Part shown: piece after piece, positions 7,341 to 16,554 of the stretch | How the letters are laid out: every line of letters begins with the position of its first letter | Numbering within the stretch: position 1 is the stretch's first letter | Assembly (NCBI GenBank): GCA_002435335.1 | Contig: DJMI01000081.1 | Span: forward strand, 2,829 to 29,129 | DNA length: 26,301 nucleotides | Source: Nitrosomonas sp. UBA6494 | GTDB lineage: Bacteria > Pseudomonadota > Gammaproteobacteria > Burkholderiales > Nitrosomonadaceae | Direction of reading: 5' to 3' | Program-made: the position numbers and the translations under genes | Notes under the pieces: model-generated | The model's input: the letters and a program-made list of their open reading frames with translations, nothing else | The model's database searches: none | What the model was told of the DNA's origin: nothing

Positions 7341-8234
7341 TTATTCAAAACCCAGATCCCTCAAGGCTTGTTCGTTATCCATCCAACCGTTTCTAACTTT
7401 AACCCAAACATTCAAAAAAACTTTGGAATCGAATAATTTTTCCATATCGCTTCGCGCTTCACTGGCGATTTGTTTCAAACGTTCGCCTTTTTTTCCTATT
7501 ACAATAGCTTTCTGATTATTCTTTTCTACCAAAATAGTGGCATAAATTTTACAAATATGCGCTTCTTGTTCGAATTGATCGATCACCACGCTGGTGGAAT
7601 ACGGAATTTCATCACCAATCAACCGAAATAACTTTTCCCGGATAAATTCACCGGCAATAAATCGCTCACTGCGATCGGTAATTTCATCTTCATGATATAA
7701 CGGCGAATTAACCGGCAGATAATTTCGAACAGTGGTTAGCAGCGCCATCAATTGGATCTTTTTTGCTGCACTGATCGGTACTATGGCTGCAAACCGAAAC
7801 TGTGCGCTCATTTTCTCCAGAAAAGGCAGTAATTGATTCTTATCTGCCAGTTTATCAACTTTATTGACTACAAGTATGACAGGTACGTTTTCCGGCAAAA
7901 TCTTCAGCACGGATAAATCACGTTGATCAAAGTGCATGGCCTCAATGACAAACAAAATCACATTTACATCGCGAACACTTTGCGTAACCATACGATTCAT
8001 CGCACTATTTAGCCGATTTGTATGCTGTGTTTGAAATCCCGGTGTATCGACAAAAATAAATTGCGTTTGTCTTTGCGTTACAATGCCATGAATCCGGTAG
8101 CGCGTAGTCTGCGCTTTACGAGAAGTAATGCTGATCTTATGTTGTAACAATTGATTCAATAATGTGGATTTACCTACATTGGGGCGACCAATGATGGCGA
8201 TATAGCCCGTGCGAAAATCTGCATTATGATTCAT
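7341..8234 (-). CDS. era: GTPase Era
   Basis: Era is an essential GTPase that binds the 3' end of 16S rRNA and helps mature the 30S subunit. The chosen 297-residue form begins MNHNADFRTGYIAIIGRPNV. It contains the P-loop GRPNVGKS, the effector stretch ITSRKAQTTR, DTPG (G3), NKVD (G4) and a C-terminal KH domain with VIGKKGERLKQI. An upstream in-frame ATG at 8285 would add 17 residues with no family likeness, so 8234 is preferred; neither has a strong ribosome site. Era follows rnc by about 65 bp, as in most proteobacteria. Confidence 0.95.
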   Translation of the reverse strand: MNHNADFRTGYIAIIGRPNVGKSTLLNQLLQHKISITSRKAQTTRYRIHGIVTQRQTQFIFVDTPGFQTQHTNRLNSAMNRMVTQSVRDVNVILFVIEAMHFDQRDLSVLKILPENVPVILVVNKVDKLADKNQLLPFLEKMSAQFRFAAIVPISAAKKIQLMALLTTVRNYLPVNSPLYHEDEITDRSERFIAGEFIREKLFRLIGDEIPYSTSVVIDQFEQEAHICKIYATILVEKNNQKAIVIGKKGERLKQIASEARSDMEKLFDSKVFLNVWVKVRNGWMDNEQALRDLGFE

Positions 8235-8299
8235 ACTGTTCAATTGCCCGAATTGGTGCCGAGGTATAGCAGCAATGCATACCATAAATATTGAAATAA

Positions 8300-9001
8300 T
8301 TATATGGAATGCACTTCATCATAAGCCAATTTGGCTGCAGCTTGTTCAGCACTACGCCGACTGGATCCTTCGCCTAGTGTTTTGATATTAAATGCGGTCA
8401 AAACGCATTCAACCTGGAATTTCTGTTTATGCGCTTTTCCAGAAGTGGCAACCACGGTATATTCCGGTAATGCCAGCCTATGACTTTGCAAAAATTCTTG
8501 AAGCTGAGATTTGGGGTCTTTACTTTGTGAATCAAGATCGATTTTCCGAATCAACGGATCATAAAGCTTTGCTATCACTGATTCCGCTCGCATAAAATCG
8601 CTATCGAGATAAATCGCTCCTAATACCGCTTCAAAAGCATCGGCTAGAATTGAAGGGCGATGACTGCCGCCACTTTTGAGTTCGCCCTCTCCTAAACGAA
8701 CCAACTGATCCAGTTGCAAATTTAGCGCCATTTCCGATAATGCATTTTGATTGACAAGACTGGCGCGCAATCGGGATAGATACCCTTCCGACAGATCAGG
8801 AAAGCTCTTATAAATCACTCCGGCAATAGCACAATTCAACACTGCGTCGCCAAGAAACTCAAGGCGCTCGTTATGCAATGCGCTATGACTTCTATGCGTC
8901 AATGCTTCCAATAAAAGTTCCGGGCGAACAAAGTGATACCCGAGATTGAAACAGAATTTTTCCAAACTTAGTGAAAAATTATTTGAAAATCCATGGCGCA
9001 T
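8300..9001 (-). CDS. rnc: Ribonuclease III
   Basis: RNase III cuts double-stranded RNA, for example in rRNA precursor processing. The 233-residue product has the catalytic signature NERLEFLGDAVL near residue 45 and the second acidic site ADAFEAVLGAIYLD. The C-terminal double-stranded RNA binding domain starts near DPKSQLQEFLQSH and includes EGSSRRSAEQAAAKLAY. Length is typical (E. coli 226 aa). It starts 23 bp after the DUF4845 gene, in the standard lepB-rnc-era order. Confidence 0.96.
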   Translation of the reverse strand: MRHGFSNNFSLSLEKFCFNLGYHFVRPELLLEALTHRSHSALHNERLEFLGDAVLNCAIAGVIYKSFPDLSEGYLSRLRASLVNQNALSEMALNLQLDQLVRLGEGELKSGGSHRPSILADAFEAVLGAIYLDSDFMRAESVIAKLYDPLIRKIDLDSQSKDPKSQLQEFLQSHRLALPEYTVVATSGKAHKQKFQVECVLTAFNIKTLGEGSSRRSAEQAAAKLAYDEVHSI

Positions 9002-9024
9002 GGCATCGCATCAGCACAAAAGTA

Positions 9025-9390
9025 TTATTCACTTTGCGCATTGAAATCAATCGTTAGTGACACATTCGCAGCCAATGGAATTTTTACCGTGTAGTCGACG
9101 CTAAGTAAGATGCGATTAGCTTCTTTTTGTATTTTGATGTCTTGACTGCTAATGGAAGTGATATTGTCTACTTGCGCGCGCTTAGCAAAAGACGTTCGAA
9201 TTTGATTCACATTTGTTTGCTGCGTATTGGCTTCTTTGCCAACCGCAACCAAGTTTTTCTTGATGGTAGAGTATTCAAAGTACGCCGGCGCTATTTTGAA
9301 ACCATAAATTGCAACCATGACCAAAATGACCGACCAAACTAATAAACCCGACAAGCTCAACCCTTGCTGTTTCCGCGGCAATACATGCAT
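9025..9390 (-). CDS. DUF4845 family single-pass membrane protein
   Basis: Function unknown. The 121-residue product has a short basic N-terminus (MHVLPRKQQG) followed by one membrane segment (about residues 12-32, LSGLLVWSVILVMVAIYGF). The rest is an extracytoplasmic domain ending in amphipathic strands such as ILLSVDYTVKIPLAANVSLTIDF. The N-terminus recalls pilin-like proteins (RKQQGLSLSGLL), as in other DUF4845 members. ATG 9390 is preferred over GTG 9423 because AAGGAG lies 11 nt upstream. It sits between lepB and rnc, the place this family normally occupies in beta- and gammaproteobacteria, which supports the family call. Confidence 0.85.
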   Translation of the reverse strand: MHVLPRKQQGLSLSGLLVWSVILVMVAIYGFKIAPAYFEYSTIKKNLVAVGKEANTQQTNVNQIRTSFAKRAQVDNITSISSQDIKIQKEANRILLSVDYTVKIPLAANVSLTIDFNAQSE

Positions 9391-9426
9391 GGTCGTCCAC
9401 ACTCCTTTCGAAAAATATTCCACAAA

Positions 9427-10230
9427 TTATTTTATCGATAACCCGATTCGCCCAAAGTCTGAAAAATTCCACCAAATCATAAAAGCCTTACCGACGATAT
9501 TTTCTTCTGAAACAAACCCCCAGTATCGACTGTCACTGCTGCTGTCACGGTTATCACCTAGCGTAAAATAATTACCTGGCGGGACTTCGCAAGTAAATCC
9601 CGAGCGTTGGTATTTGCAGTTCTCACGAAATTTAAAGTCCCTAACATTGGCGAATTGAATACCTTTCACATCTTGATTGATTAAAATTGAATGACTTTCG
9701 CCGGTTAAATATTCGGAATAACGATCGGAATAAATATAACCTAATCCAGACTCGACATATTTATAGTCTCCTTCATATTCCATTTTGATAATTTCGCCGT
9801 TTATTATTAATTGCTTATTATGATAAGTGACGACATCGCCAGGAATACCAACTATACGTTTAATATAATCAATGGAGGGATCTTCGGGATAACGAAAAAC
9901 CAGTACATCACCGCGCTCCGGGTCGTTGACATCCCATACTTTCTTATTAATGACGGGTAACCGAATTCCATAGGTGTATTTATTGACCAAAATAAAATCA
10001 CCTATCAGCAGTGTAGGCAGCATCGAACCGGAAGGAATTTTAAAAGGCTCAACGATAAATGAGCGCAAAATAAAAACGATCAAAATAATAGGAAAAAAGC
10101 TTTTCGGGTACTCAATCCACCAAGGTTCGCTTTCATCCTTGTTTCGCTTTTTTCGCCATAGAAAATAATCTAATAAACAGATGACACCCGTTATGATCAA
10201 CAATGTCAGAAGAATTAAGGGAAAATTCAT
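9427..10230 (-). CDS. lepB: Signal peptidase I
   Basis: LepB removes signal peptides from exported proteins at the outer face of the inner membrane. The 267-residue product has two N-terminal membrane segments (about 4-24 and 44-60). The catalytic Ser is in PSGSMLPTL (S69) and the general-base Lys in DYIKRIVGIPGD (K124). LGDNRDSSSDSRYWGFV is the conserved box E. AAGGGAAC precedes the ATG by about 5 nt. The gene lies 76 bp after lepA, the usual order. Confidence 0.96.
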   Translation of the reverse strand: MNFPLILLTLLIITGVICLLDYFLWRKKRNKDESEPWWIEYPKSFFPIILIVFILRSFIVEPFKIPSGSMLPTLLIGDFILVNKYTYGIRLPVINKKVWDVNDPERGDVLVFRYPEDPSIDYIKRIVGIPGDVVTYHNKQLIINGEIIKMEYEGDYKYVESGLGYIYSDRYSEYLTGESHSILINQDVKGIQFANVRDFKFRENCKYQRSGFTCEVPPGNYFTLGDNRDSSSDSRYWGFVSEENIVGKAFMIWWNFSDFGRIGLSIK

Positions 10231-10306
10231 AATGTTCCCTTAACTGTCATCGCATAATCACACCCAATTTTGTCTCGCGAATTTTGCACTGTATCTTGCT
10301 TCCTCA

Positions 10307-12100
10307 TTATTTATTTTCTACTTGCAGAATCGCCAAGAAGGCTTCTTGCGGTATTTCAACATTACCGACCCGTTTCATCCTCTTTTTACCTGCTTTTTGT
10401 TTCTCCAGCAACTTTCGTTTACGTGTAATATCGCCACCGTAGCATTTTGCCAACACATTCTTGCGCAATGCTTTTACCGTTTCGCGTGCGATGACGTGGG
10501 CACCAATTGCCGCTTGTACGGCAATATCGAACATCTGGCGTGGTATCAATTGACGCATTTTTTGCACCAATTCCCGTCCTCGGAATTGGCTATTGCTGCG
10601 GTGAGTTATCAAAGACAATGCGTCGACTTTATCGCCATTAATCAATACATCCAGCTTCACTAAATCGGAAGTCTGGAATTCTTTGAATTCATAATCCAAC
10701 GATGCATAACCGCGGCTGACCGATTTTAAGCGATCGAAAAAATCCATAACCACTTCATTGAGCGGCATTTCATAAGTCAGCATTACCTGCTTTCCCATGT
10801 ATTGCATATTTTTTTGATATCCACGTTTGCTCACACATAGCGTAATAACAGCACCAAGATACTCTTCCGGCACTAAAATCGTCGTCGTGATGATAGGCTC
10901 TCGAATCTCAGCAATCTTGGAAAGATCCGGCATTTTGGATGGATTTTCAATTTCCATCATGCTGCCGTCGCGCATCAACAATTGATAAACCACTGTCGGT
11001 GCCGTAGTAATCAAATCCATGTCGTATTCTCTTTCCAGCCGTTCTTGCACAATATCCATATGCAACAAACCCAAAAAGCCGCAACGAAAACCAAAACCCA
11101 ATGCTTGCGATACTTCCGGCTCGAAATGTAACGATGAATCGTTCAATTTCAATTTTTCCAACGCCGAGCGAAGCGCATCGTATTGATTCGATTCCACCGG
11201 ATACAATCCCGCGAAAACTTGTGGTTTAATCTCCTTAAAGCCTTGCAATGGTTCCGCAGCAGGACGTGCAGCCAATGTGACGGTATCCCCCACCTTTGCC
11301 GCATCCAATTCCTTAATGCCAGAAATAATAAACCCTACCTCCCCAGCGCTTAAAGAATCACGGCAGAGTGATTTTGGTACAAACACACCGACCTGTTCGC
11401 ACAAATAAGTCGCTTTGGTAGCCATTAGTAAAATTTTGTCGCCGGGTTTAATCGTACCATCGACAATTCTAACCAAGATAACGACGCCGACATAATTATC
11501 GAACCATGAATCGATGATCAACGCCTTAAGCGGGGCACCAGAATCGCCATTGGGCTCGGGAATTTTCGCAATCAGCGCCTCCAACACATCTTCGACGCCT
11601 ACGCCCGTTTTTGCACTGACTCTTACGGCGTCGTGCGCATCAATCCCGATCACTTCTTCGATGTTGTCTATCACCCGCTCCGGATCGGCAGCCGGCAAAT
11701 CGATTTTATTCAGCACCGGTATGACCTCAACACCTTGCTCAATCGCGGTATAGCAGTTGGCAACTGTCTGCGCTTCGACACCCTGCGAAGCGTCCACGAC
11801 AAGCAATGCTCCTTCACAAGCAGCCAAAGATCGCGAAACTTCATAGGAAAAATCGACATGACCTGGCGTATCAATTAAATTCAATAAATAAATTTCGCCG
11901 TTTCGCGCTTTGTAATGCAAGGCTGCAGTTTGCGCTTTGATGGTAATGCCCCGTTCACGCTCCAGATCCATAGAATCCAAAACTTGCTCTTCCATTTCAC
12001 GATCGGATAAACCACCGCACAAATGTATGATCCGATCCGCTAAGGTTGATTTACCGTGATCTATATGTGCAATGATGGAAAAATTTCGAATGTGCCGCAT
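10307..12100 (-). CDS. lepA: Elongation factor 4 (LepA)
   Basis: LepA is a ribosome-associated GTPase related to EF-G that influences translation, especially initiation and ribosome assembly. The 597-residue form starts MRHIRNFSIIAHIDHGKSTL, which contains the P-loop. DTPGHVDF and NKIDLP complete the GTP site. Domains II and III follow, and the LepA-specific C-terminal domain ends with KAGKKRMKRVGNVEIPQEAF. The ATG at 12100 is chosen over an upstream TTG because it matches the E. coli N-terminus (599 aa total). No strong ribosome site is seen. Confidence 0.97.
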   Translation of the reverse strand: MRHIRNFSIIAHIDHGKSTLADRIIHLCGGLSDREMEEQVLDSMDLERERGITIKAQTAALHYKARNGEIYLLNLIDTPGHVDFSYEVSRSLAACEGALLVVDASQGVEAQTVANCYTAIEQGVEVIPVLNKIDLPAADPERVIDNIEEVIGIDAHDAVRVSAKTGVGVEDVLEALIAKIPEPNGDSGAPLKALIIDSWFDNYVGVVILVRIVDGTIKPGDKILLMATKATYLCEQVGVFVPKSLCRDSLSAGEVGFIISGIKELDAAKVGDTVTLAARPAAEPLQGFKEIKPQVFAGLYPVESNQYDALRSALEKLKLNDSSLHFEPEVSQALGFGFRCGFLGLLHMDIVQERLEREYDMDLITTAPTVVYQLLMRDGSMMEIENPSKMPDLSKIAEIREPIITTTILVPEEYLGAVITLCVSKRGYQKNMQYMGKQVMLTYEMPLNEVVMDFFDRLKSVSRGYASLDYEFKEFQTSDLVKLDVLINGDKVDALSLITHRSNSQFRGRELVQKMRQLIPRQMFDIAVQAAIGAHVIARETVKALRKNVLAKCYGGDITRKRKLLEKQKAGKKRMKRVGNVEIPQEAFLAILQVENK

Positions 12101-12192
12101 CGAGGTAGAAATACGCAATAATTAATTCCAGCGATGCTGGGAAAGATTGAAAATTAAAAGATCTTACTGATGATTAAAAGAGAGGCAGCATT

Positions 12193-12483
12193 CTAGCGAA
12201 ATTTATCCAGATAAGCATCTAAAACTGCAATATCCAGATGATAGTGACAAATTTCTTGGTTGTTCAATGATGTCAAGACAGGAACTTTTTCCCCGTATCG
12301 CTTTTTTAAGTCTGAGTCGTCATCAATATCGACAAACGAAAATGAAAATGATCTTCGCTTTTGCAATTCCTGCAATGCGGCGATCATTTCCAGACAAAGG
12401 TGACATTCTTCGCGGCCGTAAACGATCAATGAAACATTCTCATTAACTACGGCAGCATGACCTTTCTCATTTTTTGTCATCAT
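12193..12483 (-). CDS. Glutaredoxin-like (DUF836) protein
   Basis: A small thioredoxin-fold protein of 96 residues. After a polar N-terminus comes the strand SLIVYGREE, then the CxxC site C27-HL-C30 at the head of helix 1, a strand FVDIDDD and a cis-proline motif EKVPVL. This fits the DUF836 / glutaredoxin-like group. A disulfide reductase or redox-sensing role is inferred from the fold; the partner is unknown. The start overlaps the end of mucD by 17 bp, so translation is probably coupled, and the gene sits between mucD and lepA. Confidence 0.85.
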   Translation of the reverse strand: MMTKNEKGHAAVVNENVSLIVYGREECHLCLEMIAALQELQKRRSFSFSFVDIDDDSDLKKRYGEKVPVLTSLNNQEICHYHLDIAVLDAYLDKFR

Positions 12484-13879
12484 CGGTAAGCTTTATGGTT
12501 ATAAAAGTCGTCATGTCTCCGCGCCTGATTAACAACGCAATATTTTTCCCAGACTGGGCTTGGTTCAACAAGCCATTAAATTGTTCAATGGTTTCAATAT
12601 CTTTACTATTAAATCCAACAATAATATCACCGACTCGAATCCCAGAACGACTCGCAATACCTGGTTGAATGTCTTCAACCAACAATCCATTACTTATTTC
12701 CAATTGCTGTTTTTGTTCCTTCGTAAGCTCACTCAAAATTAACCCGATACGATTGGATTCACGCGATTTCTTATTTTGTTTGGATTTACGACTATCGCTC
12801 CCGTCATCCGCCGGTGTTTCACCAACTTCAACCTTTATCACCTTTGCAGCACCATCACGCCATAATTCCAGTGGCACCTTTGAACCCGGCTTGGTATTGC
12901 CGACAATCCGCGGCAGATCCGACGACGTAGCGACCTTTATGTCATTAAACGTCAAAATGATGTCACGCGCTTTAATGCCGGATTTATCTGCCGGCCCACC
13001 CTTTTCCACTGAAACAACCAGAGCACCTTTATTTTCTGTCAGGCCAAATGATTCGGCAAGCTCTTTAGTAACCTCCTGAATCATAACACCTATACGTCCT
13101 CTACTTACTTTACCGCTGGCTTTTAATTGATCGGCAATTTCGGTGGCCACATTGATTGGAATCGCAAAAGAAAGCCCCATGAATCCACCGGTACGACTGT
13201 AAATTTGCGAATTGATGCCAACCACTTCTCCTCGCATATTAAATAACGGTCCACCCGAATTTCCTGGGTTAATGGCCACATCAGTTTGAATAAAAGGAAC
13301 AAAATTTTCTTGGGCTAGCGAACGTCCTTTGGCACTCACAATACCTGCAGTCACGCTATGTTCAAACCCAAACGGTGAGCCAATCGCAACAACCCATTCA
13401 CCCACTTTGAGATTTTCTGGGTTTCCTTGTGTCACTTTGGGCAAATCTGCGGCATTAATTTTAATAAGAGCGATATCGGTTTTCCGGTCGGTTCCGATTA
13501 TTTCAGCCACAAACTCACGTTTATCGTTAAGCTTAACGGTAATTTCATCGGCAGCCTCGACAACATGCGCATTGGTTAAAATATATCCATCCGAGCTGAT
13601 AATAAACCCTGACCCCAAAGATTTAGGTTCCGATTTTCTCGGAGAAGGAAACGGCTGCATATGCCTTCTGAAGAACTCATAGAAAGGTGAATTTTCCGGT
13701 ATTCCCTGTATCTCGGGAATCATCTGATTATTCATCGCATTGTTATTCTGTGAGGCACTGATATTGACTACCGCCGCACCATGGTTTTCAACCAAGCTTG
13801 TGAAATCAGGCAAGCTCACTGTTTGTGCAAACACTGCTGAAGCAAATGAGAAAAACGGTATTAATAAAAATCGAAACAT
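12467..13879 (-). CDS. mucD: Periplasmic serine protease, DegQ/MucD type
   Basis: A trypsin-like HtrA protease and chaperone that handles misfolded envelope proteins. The preferred form (ATG 13879, 470 aa) starts MFRFLLIPFFSFASAVFAQT, a signal peptide with probable cleavage after VFA. The catalytic triad is His105 (TNAHVVEA), Asp135 (KTDIALIKI) and Ser208 (NPGNSGGPL). Two PDZ domains follow (about 260-360 and 370-465), the first with RGRIGVMIQEV. An in-frame ATG at 13903 would add eight residues; neither start has a clear ribosome site. It belongs to the rpoE-rseA-rseB-mucD set, in which it keeps sigma-E activity in check by clearing misfolded proteins. Confidence 0.95.
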   Translation of the reverse strand: MFRFLLIPFFSFASAVFAQTVSLPDFTSLVENHGAAVVNISASQNNNAMNNQMIPEIQGIPENSPFYEFFRRHMQPFPSPRKSEPKSLGSGFIISSDGYILTNAHVVEAADEITVKLNDKREFVAEIIGTDRKTDIALIKINAADLPKVTQGNPENLKVGEWVVAIGSPFGFEHSVTAGIVSAKGRSLAQENFVPFIQTDVAINPGNSGGPLFNMRGEVVGINSQIYSRTGGFMGLSFAIPINVATEIADQLKASGKVSRGRIGVMIQEVTKELAESFGLTENKGALVVSVEKGGPADKSGIKARDIILTFNDIKVATSSDLPRIVGNTKPGSKVPLELWRDGAAKVIKVEVGETPADDGSDSRKSKQNKKSRESNRIGLILSELTKEQKQQLEISNGLLVEDIQPGIASRSGIRVGDIIVGFNSKDIETIEQFNGLLNQAQSGKNIALLIRRGDMTTFITIKLTDDDKK

Positions 13880-13945
13880 GATTTTTGTTCTAAAGATACG
13901 CATACAAAAAATTTATTTTAGATTGATTTTATGATCAGATAATAA

Positions 13946-13973
13946 CTGATAGCGCTGATATGGAAGAATTATA
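13946..13973 (-). promoter_or_regulatory. Possible internal promoter and direct repeat upstream of mucD
   Basis: On the minus strand a perfect TATAAT (13968-13973) lies about 90 bp before the mucD start, but its -35 (TTAATT at 18 bp) is poor. Just downstream are two copies of CTGATA (plus strand 13946-13951 and 13955-13960), 9 bp apart. The pair could be an operator for a secondary promoter feeding mucD-lepA-lepB. This rests on sequence pattern only. Confidence 0.3.
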
Positions 13974-13998
13974 ATTTGTGATTTCACAGAAAATTAAA

Positions 13999-14988
13999 TC
14001 AATTTCGCATCACTACAGAATTGCCAATTAATTTAATTGTTTCGGGAGGAACTTCACCTACAGTCGTAATCTTGTTGTCGTTTAAAGTTCTGACATAAAT
14101 ATTGATTGCTCCACGACTGGAAAAAAAACCCGGAATGGGTGCGGGTGCATCTTTGTTGATCGATTCGATAAAAACAGAAACCGTCGCAAGTCCGTCAGTT
14201 AAAGCAATATGATCGACAAGAGTCGGTTTCTCAGTTAAATTTCGCTTCATTTCGACCAGTGTCTTAAACCCCGCTGGCAGCTGGGTAATTTCCCATTGCA
14301 ATTGCTCTTTACTTAAAATCGAGGTAATTAAATTGGTCAATTTCCATTCATTAGTAGCATCATTTAACTGAATCGGATTAACTTGATCAGCATTAATTTC
14401 GTGATCGATTTGCAGTTGCGCAAAAGAGAATTGCTCTATAATATCACTATCTTGCATCACAGCAACCTTCAACAACAACCCCGTTTCAACATCTACCCAG
14501 AACCGATGACCGTATCGCAAAGTGTCTCGCGGAATCAACGCCAACACTTGCGTTTCTCGGTTGGTCACTTTCTCACGCTTGATTTCTTTAACATAATAAA
14601 GCTCGTTAATATTATCCGCTAGCTGAGGTATAAAATCCGGAAAAAATTTTCGAAACCAGCGCTTCTCAGAAAAAACCTTTTTGCTTTCCGGCAAATAACA
14701 TGTCATTTCATCATTGTTGCGGAAGACGATGCGCGGCAAACCGTCTAAAACTTCTATTCGTTCACGCTCACCGGAAGCATCGACTTTATGAACAATGGAC
14801 GAAGTTTCCATATGACTATCCGCATAGTAGACAAATATCCCGGAATAGTTATGCTTACGCGGTGCATCCGCTATTTTTTTCAACCATGTCAGTGCACTTT
14901 CGGTGGAGGGGGGTAATTCTTGTGCGTCTGCTGCTTGAAAACCGAATGTGAATAAAACAACAAGTACGAATAGCTTGTGACTAATCAT
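13999..14988 (-). CDS. rseB: Sigma-E regulatory protein RseB/MucB
   Basis: RseB is a periplasmic protein that binds RseA and protects it from proteolysis until lipid or mislocalised lipoprotein signals displace it. The 329-residue product has a signal peptide (MISHKLFVLVVLFTFGFQAADA). The N-terminal lipoprotein-like domain follows (ALTWLKKIADAPRKHNYSGI, DGLPRIVFRNNDEMTCYLP, RFWVDVETGLLLKV), then a smaller C-terminal domain from about residue 230. The start ATG overlaps the rseA stop by 4 bp, so the two are translationally coupled. Confidence 0.93.
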   Translation of the reverse strand: MISHKLFVLVVLFTFGFQAADAQELPPSTESALTWLKKIADAPRKHNYSGIFVYYADSHMETSSIVHKVDASGERERIEVLDGLPRIVFRNNDEMTCYLPESKKVFSEKRWFRKFFPDFIPQLADNINELYYVKEIKREKVTNRETQVLALIPRDTLRYGHRFWVDVETGLLLKVAVMQDSDIIEQFSFAQLQIDHEINADQVNPIQLNDATNEWKLTNLITSILSKEQLQWEITQLPAGFKTLVEMKRNLTEKPTLVDHIALTDGLATVSVFIESINKDAPAPIPGFFSSRGAINIYVRTLNDNKITTVGEVPPETIKLIGNSVVMRN

Positions 14989-15551
14989 CGACCATATCTT
15001 TCATGAATTTCTGGCATGCTATTAACATTTGTTACATGTCCGCGCACCGTTATCCCAGGAGAAAATTCCCGATGCACAAATAAATAATCATTTATCTCAA
15101 CCGGAGGGTGCACATAATGATGTTTCACTGATGGGTTTGATACCATAATGGGAGCCGCATTGAAGTTACGCTCTTGTTTGGATTGATCCACAACCATCAT
15201 CTGTTTGGGTTCGTATAAGTGATTCATAAAAATCCCGCCAGAGATCATTGCAATGACGGAGGCCGCTATTGCAAATGCAAAAACTTTATATTTTTGTTTT
15301 CTGTCATAGCTGATTGGTGGCTTGGTTGAAACTTTAGGAGAGAAGATGATGGGTTCGTTTTTTAATTTTTGACTGACACTTGACGAAATATTGACAGATA
15401 AACAAGACGATTGTCGGATAGCGTCACCAATTAAGTGATATGCCTGCCATTTTTCCTGTAATTCGTGATCTTTTTTTAACGCCCCAAGAACATTCGATAC
15501 ACTTTGATCATTCAGCTCACCGTCCATCAACTCAGAAACTTTATTTTCCAT
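14985..15551 (-). CDS. rseA: Anti-sigma-E factor RseA
   Basis: RseA holds sigma-E at the inner membrane. The 188-residue form starts MENKVSELMDGELND, typical of the cytoplasmic sigma-binding domain, with KWQAYHLIGDAIRQ further on. One membrane segment (about 89-108, FAFAIAASVIAMISGGIF) and a periplasmic tail follow; the tail contains the family stretch NDYLFVHREFSP. GAGGTGG lies 6 nt before this ATG, which strongly supports the start over a longer frame from 15647 that would run into rpoE. It begins 1 nt after the rpoE stop codon. Confidence 0.93.
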   Translation of the reverse strand: MENKVSELMDGELNDQSVSNVLGALKKDHELQEKWQAYHLIGDAIRQSSCLSVNISSSVSQKLKNEPIIFSPKVSTKPPISYDRKQKYKVFAFAIAASVIAMISGGIFMNHLYEPKQMMVVDQSKQERNFNAAPIMVSNPSVKHHYVHPPVEINDYLFVHREFSPGITVRGHVTNVNSMPEIHERYGR

Positions 15552-15552
15552 C

Positions 15553-16152
15553 TTACCACCTCTTATCTTTACTTGTCCCCAGCAAAGGACGCAATTGTTC
15601 AGATATCGCTTCACGCGCACGAAATATACGAGAACGCACCGTTCCAATAGGACAATTCATAATATTGGCAATTTCTTCATAACTTAATCCGTCGATTTCT
15701 CTTAAAACAATAGCCGTTCGCAATTCATCAGGCAACGAATCCAATGTCTGATTAACTGTTTGAGCAATTTGCTGGCTCATCAGTTCACTTTCCGGCGTAT
15801 TAACTTCTTTTAATAATGCATTATCCTCAAAATCTTCAGCGTCTTCATTATCAAAGCCTTGTAAAGTCGGCAATTTACGTCCTTGCGACACTAAAAAATT
15901 TTTAGCGGTATTAATTCCGATGCGATAGAGCCAAGTGTAAAAAGCACTTTCACCACGAAAAGACGGCATCGCTCGGTATGCTTTGATAAAGGCTTCTTGC
16001 ACCACATCCTCAACTTCGGCTGGATCACGAATATATTGCGACAATAACCGCGCCAATTTACGTTGATATTTTATAACAAGCAGATCAAATGCATGTTTAT
16101 CTCCGCCTTGAACTCGCTCTACCAGCTGTTGATCGACCTCCCGATCACCCAT
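15553..16152 (-). CDS. rpoE: RNA polymerase sigma-E factor
   Basis: An extracytoplasmic-function sigma factor that turns on envelope-stress genes. The 199-residue form (ATG 16152) starts MGDREVDQQLVERVQGGDKH. Region 2 includes DVVQEAFIKAYRAMPSFRGE and SAFYTWLYRIGINTAKN; region 4 includes LSYEEIANIMNCPIGTVRSR followed by IFRAREAI. All are near-identical to E. coli RpoE (191 aa). A TTG at 16161 is a less likely start. It heads the rpoE-rseA-rseB-mucD module and is divergent from nadB, as in E. coli. Confidence 0.97.
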   Translation of the reverse strand: MGDREVDQQLVERVQGGDKHAFDLLVIKYQRKLARLLSQYIRDPAEVEDVVQEAFIKAYRAMPSFRGESAFYTWLYRIGINTAKNFLVSQGRKLPTLQGFDNEDAEDFEDNALLKEVNTPESELMSQQIAQTVNQTLDSLPDELRTAIVLREIDGLSYEEIANIMNCPIGTVRSRIFRAREAISEQLRPLLGTSKDKRW

Positions 16153-16554
16153 ACAACTCAATCCCCGAGCATTGCAAATGAATATTTAATTTTTCCTTGT
16201 GCCATTAAATGAAGCATAATGACACAACAGAATAAGTATACCTATCCAAAAGGATCTCGGAAACCATGTTATTTTCTCAACCCTCGATAAAGACCATTAA
16301 CCCTGTTGTTAAGTTCACTATTTTTTTGCGTGCTGCATCATAGTCGTTATCAGCAAGCAACTGGAAAACCGAAGCCAAATTGATAGAAAATAAAAATCTT
16401 TCTAATTTAGGATATTACTTACGTCAATTGAAAAACACACATCAGTATCCCATGCGAAACTATTTCAATGGCAAACCGAAGGAATATAACAAATATCGTA
16501 CAATCAAATTAGTGAAAATTTTCAGTACCAAATAGCCGTTCTTAGGATAAATTA
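16153..16554. other. Divergent rpoE-nadB control region
   Basis: This 402 bp gap holds no convincing gene. A 25-codon frame at 16266-16343 is not supported by more than a distant AAGGA. On the minus strand there is a candidate sigma-E promoter for rpoE (16289-16317). On the plus strand a possible nadB promoter is TATAAC (about 16486) with a weak TTTCAA 16 bp upstream. No tRNA or strong hairpin was seen. Confidence 0.5.
16289..16317 (-). promoter_or_regulatory. Candidate sigma-E-dependent promoter of rpoE
   Basis: Minus strand TGAACTT (16311-16317) closely resembles the sigma-E -35 GGAACTT. After 17 bp comes TCTTT (16289-16293), a partial match to the TCNNA -10. E. coli rpoE is autoregulated from a similar site, which makes this location plausible. 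The leader would be about 130 nt. The -10 is imperfect and the spacing one base longer than usual. Confidence 0.35.

Noticed and set aside
13999..16152. rpoE-rseA-rseB as an unusual regulatory system
   Set aside because: All members are intact and in the standard order; this is the known envelope-stress module.
16266..16343. 25-codon frame in the rpoE-nadB gap
   Set aside because: Only a distant AAGGA precedes it and the peptide shows no distinctive features; it also overlaps the candidate rpoE promoter.
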